Part shown: positions 20,332-29,496 of the stretch, one piece after another
How positions within the stretch are numbered: position 1 is the first letter of the stretch
Layout: the number at the start of each line of letters is the position of its first letter
NCBI GenBank assembly: GCA_934754495.1
Contig: CAKVHW010000003.1
Coordinates: 62,001 to 126,000, forward strand
DNA: 64,000 nucleotides
Source of the DNA: an uncultured Clostridia bacterium
GTDB taxonomy: Bacteria > Bacillota > Clostridia > Christensenellales > UBA1242
Reading direction: 5' to 3'
Notes under the pieces: model-generated
What the model was told of the DNA's origin: nothing
The model's database searches: none
What the model saw: only the letters and a program-made list of their open reading frames with translations
Made by a program: the position numbers and the translations under genes

Positions 20332-20364
20332 CCTGTAAAATTTGCGATATTTTATAGGTTTTTA
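20332..20364 (+). terminator. Second terminator-like hairpin after virB4
   Basis: CCTGTAAAAT / ATTTTATAGG ten-pair stem (one G-U) with a 7-nt loop and TTTTT. It follows the third repeat copy, matching the motif-then-hairpin order seen elsewhere. Confidence 0.5.
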
Positions 20365-20390
20365 ATAGTTTTTAAAACTTTGCAATTTTA

Positions 20391-20419
20391 TTGATTTATT
20401 TGTATTATTTTGATATAAT
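20391..20419 (+). promoter_or_regulatory. Promoter of the 1,385-aa gene
   Basis: TTGATT, 17 nt, TATAAT with an extended -10 TG: a strong promoter about 45 nt before the likely transcript's ribosome site. Confidence 0.7.
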
Positions 20420-20470
20420 ATTTATAATATAGAATGTGTGCTAAATTTTAGCTATTTAAAGGGTGCTTTT

Positions 20471-23400
20471 ATGAATGAAAAGTTAGAAAAATATAAATAT
20501 GATTACAGTGTTGCTAATCAAGGTATTAAAGTTGCAATTGGCGACATTAAAAAATGGCAACAACAAGAAGAAACAGAAAAAGGTGTTAAGTTTGACAAGG
20601 ATTTGAGTGATACACTATGGGAGCTTTCGTCCGAAATTAAAGACTCTGTTTATACCGATGATAAAGATGGTTTTTTAAGTGAATCTGAGACTGAAAAGAC
20701 AGAAAGCCTTCACTTTACACGTTATACAAAAGAAGAACTAGAAAAAAACAATAAAGAAAACATTGATAAAGTTAATGATTTGTATAAAAGCGGAGTTGCA
20801 GATGTTAAGGCGGATTATAAAAGCGAATACAACACAAAAATAACTGAGGCAAGAGTTAACGCCGGTGAAGCTATTGTTGAAGCAATTAAAAGTGGTTTAG
20901 AACGTAACCTTGAAGCACTTTGCAAGAAAAACCAAACACTTTCTAGAGATTTGGGTTATAAAAGCGATGAGGAATTTATTGAAGCCGTAATAAACAACGA
21001 TCCAATTTTTGATGGTGTTGGGGTTGATAAGACTAAATGGATTCCAAAAGAAAAGAAAAAATATGACAAAAAAATCACACAAATATATGAGTCTGTTGTG
21101 TCAGGAAAGCCAGGATGTCAATTAAATGAAGATACTGTAAAATTTATAAATAGTGTTTATGTTAAGAAAGACTATAAAGGTGATGAATCACAAATTAAAG
21201 AAGAAGGTCAAAGAGTTTTACGTGATTTATATACATCAACCTTAAATAAGTTTGCGGAAAGTGGAAAATTATCTACTAAAGAAGCAAATATTTTTAAAGA
21301 AATAACAGGATTAACATATGTAGACAAAGTTCCTAGTGTTAAGGAACAACAAATGAAAGAAAGAGCAGTTGATGAGTATCTAAACGATAAGATTTATGAA
21401 TCAATTATTGAAGATATCATGGCTGACCCACATTGTGACGGAAATAGAATAAAGGCAGAGAAAAGTTTTGATAAATTTAAAGATACTTATTTTAACGATC
21501 CAAACTATCTAAGTAGTGCGATATTATCAATAGCAAAAGCAAATGGTCTAGACGAAGATGATGTTAATAATGTTTTGGCAGAATCTGTTGTTGATGGCAA
21601 AGTGACAGCCCAAAACTGGAGAGAAGTGGGACGCTCAATTGTTGAAAAAGTGTTCTATATAAGACAATCGGCTGAAAGTGTGGCTGTTTCTAGAAAACAA
21701 TTTACAGCTTTTAATGACTATATAAATGAAAACTTCTTTGATAGTTATAACAATGCAAAATCTATAAAGGATATTCAAGATAAGGCACTAGAAGAAAGTT
21801 TTGTTGATACATTGTACAAACAAGTAGTTCAACCAACAATATTTAATTATGGTAATTTGGAATCTCGTATTATAAGAAATTTTGCAAAATCAAGTAAAAT
21901 TGATGATCCAACCTTCTGGGAAGAGAATTTTGCAAATATTAACTATAACATTGCTGTACCGCTTCAAAAGTACGAAGAAACATGTATAAAATACACTTTT
22001 GCTAATGTTATGGGTGATGACTTTAAAGACAAGCTTCAAGAGTTTGTTTTGAGAAAAGATAAAGAAACTTTAGCAAAGGAAAATCGTGGTTTAAAGTGGG
22101 TTTATAACACTTTACTTGGAAATGGTAAAGGAAAAGTACAAGAAAGTTCTAATCTTCTTACAGATAAACCTGTAAGAGAGCAAGCCTTGGCATATTTAGA
22201 CGAATTTGTTGAAGAACAAAAAGCAAATAGTCTTGCCAATATCTGTGTGGCTGCTGCTAAAAATGTGAATGTTGAAAATAAAGTGGAGTATGCGCAAAAC
22301 TTGTACAATAGCATGATTGAAAGGTTAAACAATGAGTTTGAAAAACAGCTTGATGCTTATACAATATTGGCTAATGGCGGTGGAGAACAAGAAAAACTTA
22401 TGCTTAACAGCAATAAAGAAGAATGCAAGCGTAGATGTTTGGTAGATGTAATTGCTATCACTGAAGAAATGTTTGAAGATAAAAAACCTGAAAAACAAGA
22501 TGTGAAAGTAGAAGAACAAGTTGAAAAATCAACCGAAAAAGAAGAAGTGCCAACAACTGAAAAAGAGCAAAATGTTGAAGAAACTGGTGATGTTTCAAAT
22601 GTGGAAATAAAGACCGCAGAACAAGAGACCGATAAAGAATCATTGGAACTTGCTGCTTTACAAAATGTTGAACAATTCTATGCGTTCTGGGATAACCATT
22701 ATGACAATATTGCAGATAAAATACGAACACGTCGTCCATCATTAGCAAGGTTTGATGAAATTTTAAATGATGAAAAGATGATTGACACTTTAGCTGAATT
22801 TATTGCTGAAGAAACTCCCGAAGATAAAAAGCCTAACAATGATGCAGTAATGAAGTGGTTTGATGAGAGTATTGGAAACCGTGAAGAAAATGCTAAGTAT
22901 TTAAATAGTGTTTCACGTACAAAACTTTTTGATGACAGAACTGCTAGTGAAAATGAAAAATTAAGACATGTTAGTATAGAACTTCAAGACAGAATTGCTA
23001 AAAATGCAGACATGGTTTTTGCAGAGAAAAAGGCAAACGACGAAACCTTTGAATTTAACGACTTGTCGATGGAAGATAAGGCTGATATTGTATTTAAATC
23101 AAAATGTCAATTGGATGCTAAAAATAGATTGTATGCAAGAGTTTTAGACAAAAACAAAAAGTTTGATGAACTTCCAAATCCACAATTCAATCTTCCAGTT
23201 GTTAATAGATTTACTCCTATTACACCTAAGAATTGTATTCCTACATCGTATTCTTCTGCCGAAGCACAAGAAAAATATGTTAAGATTATTCTTGATGCAA
23301 TGGAAAGGCTTGCGCCTAAAGAAATTGAACAAGAATTGTCAAAGTCAACTGAAGTAAATTCGGATACTCTTATAGAAAATGAAACCGAAACGGGAGAATA

Positions 23401-24628
23401 TATTGATGAATCTATGATTGAGAAGCATAAAGATTCTACCCATGAAGAACCAACTGACGAGAAAATATCTGAGGAAACAACTGACACTGAAATAGAAGGA
23501 AAACCTGATAAAACAGCAGAAGAAGCAACTAGTGAAGATGCTCTAAGTAAAGAAAAAGAAGAGATGTTGGCTGGATTAAAAGTTCCAAGAGGTGTACATG
23601 ATTTGGCTGTTGATGCATTGTATATTGATATGTACGAACATGTTAAAAACCTAACAATGCACACAAGACAACCTGATGAAACTGACGAAGAATATGCGGT
23701 CAGATCTAGAAATGCAGAAAATTATAGAAGGTATATTGGTGACCGTTCACTAGATCTATTAAAAATGGCTGCATATGGTGAGTGGGCTTTCGTTGACGAA
23801 GATGGTAAACTTGATAAGAATAGGGTCGAAGCGACTTATGGCTATGGTCAACAAATGTTTAGAAAAGTCCATGAAGATGCAATTATTAGAAAACTAATAG
23901 AAAACCACGAAAGAAATTCTGAGTATAAAATGCTTGATGCTTCCCAACGTAAAGATTGGATTGAGAAAAACATTAAAAATAGCGAAGATTACAAACTTGA
24001 CATGGAAATACTTGATATGGAAATGGAAAAAATGTTTGAGCCAGATAAATCTAAGGAAAGAGGAATTCTTAGCCGTAGGGGACTAATGCGTACAGTTATT
24101 CAAGATATGACAAATGGAAAATTTAATGTTTCGCCAATTAATCTTGATGACAACACTATTAAAGATGAATGTGTTAAAAATACAAGGCTTTACAATGCAA
24201 CCAAGAAAGCAAATTTTACATTTGATTATAATAGTTATGTAAAACATATCCAAAAGACAATTGCTGGTGCTGATATCAACTTTAAGCCTTTTGAAGGTGA
24301 TAATTTAAGTAATGCCATTTGGGAATCAAGTTATATTGAATGTTTTGATGGTTCAATTGATACAAGAACTCCTTCTCCTGAGTATAGAAAGGAAGGTGTT
24401 GATTATGGGGTTTCTCGCACAACATTAAAAGATGGTACAGTTGTGTTATTTGATAATGCTACAAAGACTATTATAGATGTAGATTTAAGCACCGCAAGAA
24501 GAAGTGAATTCCTAGAAAACGTGGTAAATTCTGTTAATATTGAAGAAATAGAATTGGGTAAGAATAATACAACATTTGCATTAGATAATAGAGATGAAAA
24601 AGGACTTGACGGAGAGCGTTCGTTGTAA
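20471..24628 (+). CDS. Unknown large acidic protein of the T4SS locus
   Basis: This 1,385-aa protein belongs to no family I recognise. It has no signal peptide and no clear membrane helix, so it is probably cytoplasmic. It is Glu/Lys/Asp-rich and mostly helical in look. Two low-complexity acidic linkers (about 666-727 and 953-1033, rich in Glu, Thr and Lys) divide it into three blocks: 1-665, 730-950 and 1035-1385. ATG 20471 follows AAAGGGTG by 6 nt; an in-frame ATG at 20438 lacks a site. It has its own strong promoter and is followed 31 nt later by a 78-aa gene. The place in the locus suggests a scaffold, substrate or effector of the T4SS. No relaxase motif (three-His or catalytic Tyr signature) was evident by eye. 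Confidence 0.7.
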   Translation: MNEKLEKYKYDYSVANQGIKVAIGDIKKWQQQEETEKGVKFDKDLSDTLWELSSEIKDSVYTDDKDGFLSESETEKTESLHFTRYTKEELEKNNKENIDKVNDLYKSGVADVKADYKSEYNTKITEARVNAGEAIVEAIKSGLERNLEALCKKNQTLSRDLGYKSDEEFIEAVINNDPIFDGVGVDKTKWIPKEKKKYDKKITQIYESVVSGKPGCQLNEDTVKFINSVYVKKDYKGDESQIKEEGQRVLRDLYTSTLNKFAESGKLSTKEANIFKEITGLTYVDKVPSVKEQQMKERAVDEYLNDKIYESIIEDIMADPHCDGNRIKAEKSFDKFKDTYFNDPNYLSSAILSIAKANGLDEDDVNNVLAESVVDGKVTAQNWREVGRSIVEKVFYIRQSAESVAVSRKQFTAFNDYINENFFDSYNNAKSIKDIQDKALEESFVDTLYKQVVQPTIFNYGNLESRIIRNFAKSSKIDDPTFWEENFANINYNIAVPLQKYEETCIKYTFANVMGDDFKDKLQEFVLRKDKETLAKENRGLKWVYNTLLGNGKGKVQESSNLLTDKPVREQALAYLDEFVEEQKANSLANICVAAAKNVNVENKVEYAQNLYNSMIERLNNEFEKQLDAYTILANGGGEQEKLMLNSNKEECKRRCLVDVIAITEEMFEDKKPEKQDVKVEEQVEKSTEKEEVPTTEKEQNVEETGDVSNVEIKTAEQETDKESLELAALQNVEQFYAFWDNHYDNIADKIRTRRPSLARFDEILNDEKMIDTLAEFIAEETPEDKKPNNDAVMKWFDESIGNREENAKYLNSVSRTKLFDDRTASENEKLRHVSIELQDRIAKNADMVFAEKKANDETFEFNDLSMEDKADIVFKSKCQLDAKNRLYARVLDKNKKFDELPNPQFNLPVVNRFTPITPKNCIPTSYSSAEAQEKYVKIILDAMERLAPKEIEQELSKSTEVNSDTLIENETETGEYIDESMIEKHKDSTHEEPTDEKISEETTDTEIEGKPDKTAEEATSEDALSKEKEEMLAGLKVPRGVHDLAVDALYIDMYEHVKNLTMHTRQPDETDEEYAVRSRNAENYRRYIGDRSLDLLKMAAYGEWAFVDEDGKLDKNRVEATYGYGQQMFRKVHEDAIIRKLIENHERNSEYKMLDASQRKDWIEKNIKNSEDYKLDMEILDMEMEKMFEPDKSKERGILSRRGLMRTVIQDMTNGKFNVSPINLDDNTIKDECVKNTRLYNATKKANFTFDYNSYVKHIQKTIAGADINFKPFEGDNLSNAIWESSYIECFDGSIDTRTPSPEYRKEGVDYGVSRTTLKDGTVVLFDNATKTIIDVDLSTARRSEFLENVVNSVNIEEIELGKNNTTFALDNRDEKGLDGERSL

Positions 24629-24659
24629 TATAATATAAGTGTCGGAGGGAATTTGTACT

Positions 24660-24896
24660 ATGGCTAATAAAAATGTTTACAAATTTGAAATTATAGAAAA
24701 AATTATTATGGCAAGAGATTTTTCAACAAAAGAAGAAGTTGAAGAAGTTGCTAAAAAAATGAGAGACATCGCTCTTGCTAATGAAGAGTATAGTGAAGAT
24801 GTTAAACAAGCATTTAAGGACGCTTATAAAGAAATTAAAGACGAACTTACTTTAAGCAACCTTAAAGAAATTAAAAAGATTATTGAAGAAGACTAA
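24660..24896 (+). CDS. Small unknown helical protein
   Basis: This 78-aa protein is charged and predicted helical, with no Cys and no membrane segment. ATG 24660 lies 10 nt after GGAGGG; the in-frame start at 24639 lies before that site. It is 31 nt after the 1,385-aa gene with no terminator between, so the two share a transcript. It could be a partner or chaperone of the large protein; nothing in its sequence fixes a function. Confidence 0.65.
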   Translation: MANKNVYKFEIIEKIIMARDFSTKEEVEEVAKKMRDIALANEEYSEDVKQAFKDAYKEIKDELTLSNLKEIKKIIEED

Positions 24897-24901
24897 TATT
24901 T

Positions 24902-24915
24902 TAGTACTATGCAAA
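24902..24915 (+). repeat. TAGTACTATGCAAA motif, copy 4
   Basis: Exact 14-base copy 5 nt after the stop of the 78-aa gene and just before its terminator. Confidence 0.75.
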
Positions 24916-24919
24916 AATA

Positions 24920-24951
24920 AAAAATATCGTGGTTTTTCCACGATATTTTTT
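24920..24951 (+). terminator. Intrinsic terminator ending the T4SS locus
   Basis: AATATCGTGG / CCACGATATT stem with flanking A and T runs. The stem differs from the other terminators, but the repeat-to-hairpin spacing is alike. It may also serve fba from the other side. Confidence 0.85.
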
Positions 24952-25006
24952 GTTTCTTATGCTTTAAATATAATATTTAAAAAACAACTTAAAAATTTAA
25001 AATGCT

Positions 25007-25921
25007 TTAATTTTTATTTGCACTTAAAAACACGTTTTCCATTTTGTGTTTTATAAGTTCTTTTACTTTTAACATTGCGTTTTTATTGTAATCCCTAATA
25101 TCTATTGTGCTTGGATTTTGATTTAGTGTTTCTCTTACCCCTGCAGTATAGGCAATTCTAATGTCGCTATCAACATTAATTTTGCAAATGTGGTGTTTTG
25201 AACATTCTCTTAAAATATCTTCTGGTACACCTTTTGCGGTTTCTATTTTCATTCCGGTAGACAATGCAAAATCCTTCAAAACAGGCGGAACAGAACTTGC
25301 TCCGTGTAAAACAAGTGGAGTAGCAGGAAGAATTTTTTCTATTTCTTCCAAAATGTCTATTCTAAGTTTTGCTTCACCCTTAAATTTGTTTGGGCCATGG
25401 CTTGTGCCGATTGCAATTGCAAGGCTATCAACACCAGTTTTTTCAACAAAGTCTTTGGCTTGATTAGGGTCGGTGAAAAGTATGTTGCCATGAACATCAT
25501 CTTCTTTACCACCAATTGTGCCAAGTTCGCCTTCAACTGTAACATTGTGTTTGTGGGCATAATCCACAACTTTTTTGGTGACCGCAACATTTTCTTCATA
25601 AGGTAAGTGTGAGCCGTCTATCATAACATTGGTGTATCCTGCATCAATTGCATTTTTACAATCTTCAAATGTTTGACCATGGTCAAGGTTTAGGCACACT
25701 TTAACATTACTTTTAAGACTTTTTACCATAGGTAAAATTGTGTCAAGCCCCATATATCTTATTGCACTTGTGCTTGTTTGAATCACAACAGGGGAGTTAC
25801 ACTCGTTGGCACTCTCTAAAATTGCCTTTAATCCTTCTAGATTTACAAAATTGTAAGCACCAATTGCATAACCGCCTTTAAGTGCATCTTGTGACATTTT
25901 TTTAAAATTAACTAGTTTCAA
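25007..25921 (-). CDS. fba: Class II fructose-1,6-bisphosphate aldolase
   Basis: This 304-aa protein is of the usual length for the family. It cleaves fructose-1,6-bisphosphate to DHAP and glyceraldehyde-3-phosphate in glycolysis. Visible class II signatures are 'NLDHGQ' with the zinc His, 'VEGELGTIGG', 'AIGTSHGPNK' with another zinc His, and 'LVLHGASS' with the third His and phosphate loop. A GGAGAA site lies 8 nt before the ATG. It is monocistronic and convergent with the T4SS locus, away from the pgk operon, with its own promoter. The catalytic metal is expected to be zinc. Confidence 0.95.
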   Translation of the reverse strand: MKLVNFKKMSQDALKGGYAIGAYNFVNLEGLKAILESANECNSPVVIQTSTSAIRYMGLDTILPMVKSLKSNVKVCLNLDHGQTFEDCKNAIDAGYTNVMIDGSHLPYEENVAVTKKVVDYAHKHNVTVEGELGTIGGKEDDVHGNILFTDPNQAKDFVEKTGVDSLAIAIGTSHGPNKFKGEAKLRIDILEEIEKILPATPLVLHGASSVPPVLKDFALSTGMKIETAKGVPEDILRECSKHHICKINVDSDIRIAYTAGVRETLNQNPSTIDIRDYNKNAMLKVKELIKHKMENVFLSANKN

Positions 25922-25951
25922 AATTATTCTCCATGTTTTCTTTATACTATA

Positions 25952-25980
25952 ATTTTAAATGTTTTATGTTTTTTTAGCAA
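25952..25980 (-). promoter_or_regulatory. Promoter of fba
   Basis: Minus strand: TTGCTA, 17 nt, TAAAAT, about 30 nt before the fba ATG. Confidence 0.5.
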
Positions 25981-26012
25981 ACAAATTATATAAATTTTAC
26001 ATTATTATTTAT

Positions 26013-26041
26013 TTGCTTAAAATATGAAAAATGAGTATAAT
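26013..26041 (+). promoter_or_regulatory. Promoter of the DUF1858 gene
   Basis: TTGCTT, 17 nt, TATAAT: a perfect -10 with a good -35. Confidence 0.65.
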
Positions 26042-26076
26042 AATATTAATTAAATATAAGTTTTAGCATGGGCAAA

Positions 26077-26088
26077 TTACTATGCAAA
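26077..26088 (+). repeat. Degenerate TTACTATGCAAA motif
   Basis: It matches the 14-base repeat over TACTATGCAAA but has TT where the full motif has TAG. It lies in the 5' leader of the DUF1858 gene, not after a gene. Confidence 0.35.
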
Positions 26089-26122
26089 CATACAAAAAAT
26101 GCTTTAATATAGGGAGTTTATT

Positions 26123-26371
26123 ATGAAACAAATTACTAAAGATATGACAATTGGCGAAGTGCTTAGTATTAATAAAAATGCTAAAGTGATTCTTACTGGT
26201 TTTGGAATGCACTGTTTTTCGTGCCCAATGAGTCAAATGGAAACACTAGAAGAAGCAGGACAAGTTCATGGCATTGATGTGGATTTAATGCTACAAAAAC
26301 TTAACGAACCAGTTGCTGTTGAGGCTAAGAAAAAGGCGACAACACGTACTAAAGTTAAGAAAAATAAATAA
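26123..26371 (+). CDS. DUF1858 domain protein (CxxC)
   Basis: This 82-aa protein has the DUF1858 fold: 'ITKDMTIGEVL' at the start, the conserved segment 'GFGMHCFSCPMSQMETLEEA' and the pair C31/C34, then a basic Lys/Thr-rich tail (about 66-82). DUF1858 proteins occur beside hybrid-cluster and other redox proteins in anaerobes; the CxxC may bind metal or act in thiol chemistry. An AGGGAG site lies 6 nt before the ATG. It is followed 19 nt later by a large surface-protein gene, with no obvious functional link. The family call is firm; the role is not known. Confidence 0.85.
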   Translation: MKQITKDMTIGEVLSINKNAKVILTGFGMHCFSCPMSQMETLEEAGQVHGIDVDLMLQKLNEPVAVEAKKKATTRTKVKKNK

Positions 26372-26390
26372 TTAATGTGATTGGGGAAGA

Positions 26391-29384
26391 ATGAAAAAGG
26401 TACTAAAGTTTATTTTGTGGGGACTTATAGTTGTAGTAGGTGTAGGAGCATTTGGTGTGCTTGCTACTCTTATTTCTGGTGGTTTTAATCCTGCAAAGAT
26501 TTACATTAACAACCTTACAATTAATGGGGTAAAAGAATACGCTACCATTTCTCAAAATGATGAGAGTTATGTGGGTAGGGTAGATTTTTTGCCTGCTAAT
26601 GCCAATCAACTTACACTTACGGCAAAAATTGTTACTGGTAGTGATGTTATTGAATCTATGCCAACGGTTGTTGCTGGTCAAAACTTTACAATTAAATATG
26701 CAAAAACCACACTAACAGATGCCGCAGGAAATGAGGTTGAAGTAACAAGGGGTGGCGAAATTGAAATAAAATTTGTAGATGCTAGCCAAAATGCATATGC
26801 AACACTTAAAATTTTGGTTGACGTAAAACTTACATCTAACAACCTTGTTGTTTCTAGCAATGAAATGCTTGTTGGAGAAAATGGTGCTGCTAATGCTAAT
26901 AAGGGTGTATTAAATAGTAGTGTTAATGTTGCAACATCTCAGAAAAACAGCATTAAAATTAAACCAACTTACAACAATATGATTAATTCATATAAGGGTA
27001 GTTGGTCTGATAGCACGGTAAATAGCATTGTAGATGCAAAACGCATGAAAAAGATGTTGTATTTTAATAGTGATGACAGTAAGACAGTAAAAAGTGTAAA
27101 AGACTTAAAACTTGAATATGTGAATACAACTACCGATAAGTATTACTTGTTTACATACTTGTCACCAGCAACAACAATCGCCGACCCAACAAAAATCTCG
27201 GTGTATTTATATCGTACATATTACCTAGAAAGTTTGTTTGGTGAAAATTTAGGCAAGAGTATTGTAACTGCACTATCAAACAATGTTTTTAGCGAAAGTG
27301 CACTTGATTATAATGCTATTAACACATTTGTAAACACCTACATGTATGCTAATTGCAATGACGAACAAAAATCAGCACTTTCGGCACTTGTTAACCAACA
27401 AAATGGCTTAGTTGATTTTAATGCTTCTAATAAATACGAAAGTTTAGTTAATGGTCTTAATGCTGTGCTTAATTTCGTGTACGTTCACTTTGACATTAAT
27501 ATTACTGTTAAAAATATCACAATTAGTGCAATTACTGTGCCAACAATCACTAATTTTAGTGTTTTGACCGAGCGTGATTATGGCGTGCAAGAACTTAACA
27601 ATATTGCTTCTGATGATGGCAACTTAAATGTTTCACTTGTTGCTGGGGAAGGAATTAGTGTTGATAATGAAGTTCTTATTAACAACCTAAGAAAAGTTGA
27701 AATTTTCGTTTGCGAAAAAGTAGATGACGTAAACGACTTAACCCTTTACAAAGATTACTTTGTATTTGGTGGAAATTCGTATAAAATACTAGGCAATAAT
27801 AGTTCGCTTAAAATTACAAAAACAACCGATGAAAATGGAAACACTATTTGGAAGTTAAGGACACAAATCAACACACCATCTACTAGTGAATATTTCCTTG
27901 TTTATAGATATAGAAACAACGATGTTAGTGCTGTTACATTAGGCCAATATTCCGATGGTGGTGTTCCTGAATACTATTACTATGATTCTGCAAGGGGTAT
28001 ATGGCAGGGCTATGATGCTAGCAATAAATTAGTGGACATAACAGACCAAACAAAGATTGATAAAATTAGCAATGTTAGAACTTACATGTATTCAGCGACC
28101 GAACGTATCTGGAAAGATGCAACAGAAGGTACTTTGCAAGAACTTAAAGATAATAGAATTCGTGAATTGCTACAAAAACGTTTTGAAGACGTATATGGTT
28201 ATTCGCAATTTAAAGTAGATTATGTTCAAGGCGATATCTCGTTTGTTGGCGACAAAACCTTAGAACCATTTGTTTTGAATAAAAATAGAGTGGTGTATAG
28301 AATTGATGAAAACAACGAACGTAGTGAGGTGACAGGACTAAACTACGAAACAAAAACATATTATGTTGGTGGCGAAAATTCCAGTGTAAAACTTACACCT
28401 ATTGCAGGTTCTACACGAGATATGGAATATACTACAGTGAAGTGGCTAATAAAAGAAGAAGATAATAAGATTGAGGGCAGTGATTTTTATAAATTTCAGC
28501 CAGCAATGAGGAGGGTGTCTAGCGGAAACACAGTAAGTTGGCAACCTTACACATATTACCTAAAACGTGCCGATTCTCGTAGTGTCATTACCGATAGTGA
28601 CGGAAGCGACATTAAGTTTATGGAAGTTGGTACAAATGAATTTACTCTAAAGGCCTTAAATGCTTTTAGTGGTGAAGTTCAACTTTGGGCAGTTGTTATT
28701 CAAACAATAGATAAAGATGGTACACCTTATATTGAAGATGACGGTGCTAACACATTCTATTATTCTGTTTGTTACAAAACACAATCTCTTACAACATCTA
28801 AATATATTGAAAACTTGTATGCTTTCGGTCAAGATGGCATGGATTATACCGATATGACATCCAATCCACTTAAAGTATCACAAGGCACACCAGTTTTGGT
28901 TTACTTATCTTCAGTTAAACTAAGAGTGGGTGAAGGTGGAGTTATTGAGGTTGACGAACAACAATCTAACATTAGGCTTAAAGATGCAATTTGTTACAAT
29001 GAAAATGGTAAGTTGATTGCGACAACAACCGACAATGAAAATACAATAGTAATTGAAAATGCGGTTGACTTTAAAAACAACGAAAAAGTTGCTATCAAAA
29101 ACTACTATGACACTATAAAAGACGTGTGGGATAGTGGTGTTAAAAAGGTTACTGCTCAGGTAGAGAGTGGTGGCGATTATGGTTATTCAATTAGTCTTGT
29201 CAATTTTGACGAGTCGGGCGAAAATTTCTTTATAACCATTTCTATTAGTAATAGTGGTGGTAATGCTACAAAAACATTTAACTTGCAAATATTTGCTAAC
29301 GGAACTGGAACAATGAATCAATATTTCTCTTATATTCCAAATGGTGTAACATTTGCATTCCAACTTGTTAACAATGCAAGTTAA
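26391..29384 (+). CDS. Large membrane-anchored extracellular protein, unknown
   Basis: This 997-aa protein starts with a basic residue pair and one hydrophobic segment (about 5-33), a signal anchor with no lipobox Cys. The remainder is Asn/Thr/Ser/Tyr-rich and beta-looking, like the giant protein at the left edge. Segments such as 'LTLTAKIVTG' and 'GEIEIKFVDASQNA' resemble Ig-like strands near the N-terminus. There is no C-terminal anchor or sortase motif. A GGGGA site is just before the ATG. It probably belongs to the same operon as the DUF1858 gene. Surface binding or stalk function is inference. Confidence 0.7.
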   Translation: MKKVLKFILWGLIVVVGVGAFGVLATLISGGFNPAKIYINNLTINGVKEYATISQNDESYVGRVDFLPANANQLTLTAKIVTGSDVIESMPTVVAGQNFTIKYAKTTLTDAAGNEVEVTRGGEIEIKFVDASQNAYATLKILVDVKLTSNNLVVSSNEMLVGENGAANANKGVLNSSVNVATSQKNSIKIKPTYNNMINSYKGSWSDSTVNSIVDAKRMKKMLYFNSDDSKTVKSVKDLKLEYVNTTTDKYYLFTYLSPATTIADPTKISVYLYRTYYLESLFGENLGKSIVTALSNNVFSESALDYNAINTFVNTYMYANCNDEQKSALSALVNQQNGLVDFNASNKYESLVNGLNAVLNFVYVHFDINITVKNITISAITVPTITNFSVLTERDYGVQELNNIASDDGNLNVSLVAGEGISVDNEVLINNLRKVEIFVCEKVDDVNDLTLYKDYFVFGGNSYKILGNNSSLKITKTTDENGNTIWKLRTQINTPSTSEYFLVYRYRNNDVSAVTLGQYSDGGVPEYYYYDSARGIWQGYDASNKLVDITDQTKIDKISNVRTYMYSATERIWKDATEGTLQELKDNRIRELLQKRFEDVYGYSQFKVDYVQGDISFVGDKTLEPFVLNKNRVVYRIDENNERSEVTGLNYETKTYYVGGENSSVKLTPIAGSTRDMEYTTVKWLIKEEDNKIEGSDFYKFQPAMRRVSSGNTVSWQPYTYYLKRADSRSVITDSDGSDIKFMEVGTNEFTLKALNAFSGEVQLWAVVIQTIDKDGTPYIEDDGANTFYYSVCYKTQSLTTSKYIENLYAFGQDGMDYTDMTSNPLKVSQGTPVLVYLSSVKLRVGEGGVIEVDEQQSNIRLKDAICYNENGKLIATTTDNENTIVIENAVDFKNNEKVAIKNYYDTIKDVWDSGVKKVTAQVESGGDYGYSISLVNFDESGENFFITISISNSGGNATKTFNLQIFANGTGTMNQYFSYIPNGVTFAFQLVNNAS

Positions 29385-29442
29385 TATGGTTTAAAAATTT
29401 AAACTTAATTTAAAATATTTTTAAAAACACTAGTAAATAGTT

Positions 29443-29470
29443 TTGAAAAAAAATTAATTGTTGTTATAAT
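29443..29470 (+). promoter_or_regulatory. Promoter of the DUF975-like gene
   Basis: TTGAAA, 16 nt, TATAAT, 26 nt before the ATG at 29497. Confidence 0.65.
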
Positions 29471-29496
29471 AATTGTATATTATGGAGGTTTTTATT

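Noticed and set aside
23107..23664. 185-codon minus-strand frame inside the 1,385-aa gene
   Set aside because: Antisense shadow: Ser-rich sequence mirrors the Glu/Thr-rich linker of the real gene; no start site.
10504..24896. The T4SS locus as an integrated conjugative element
   Set aside because: No integrase, relaxase, tRNA target or flanking direct repeats are visible in the window; not excluded if borders lie beyond it.
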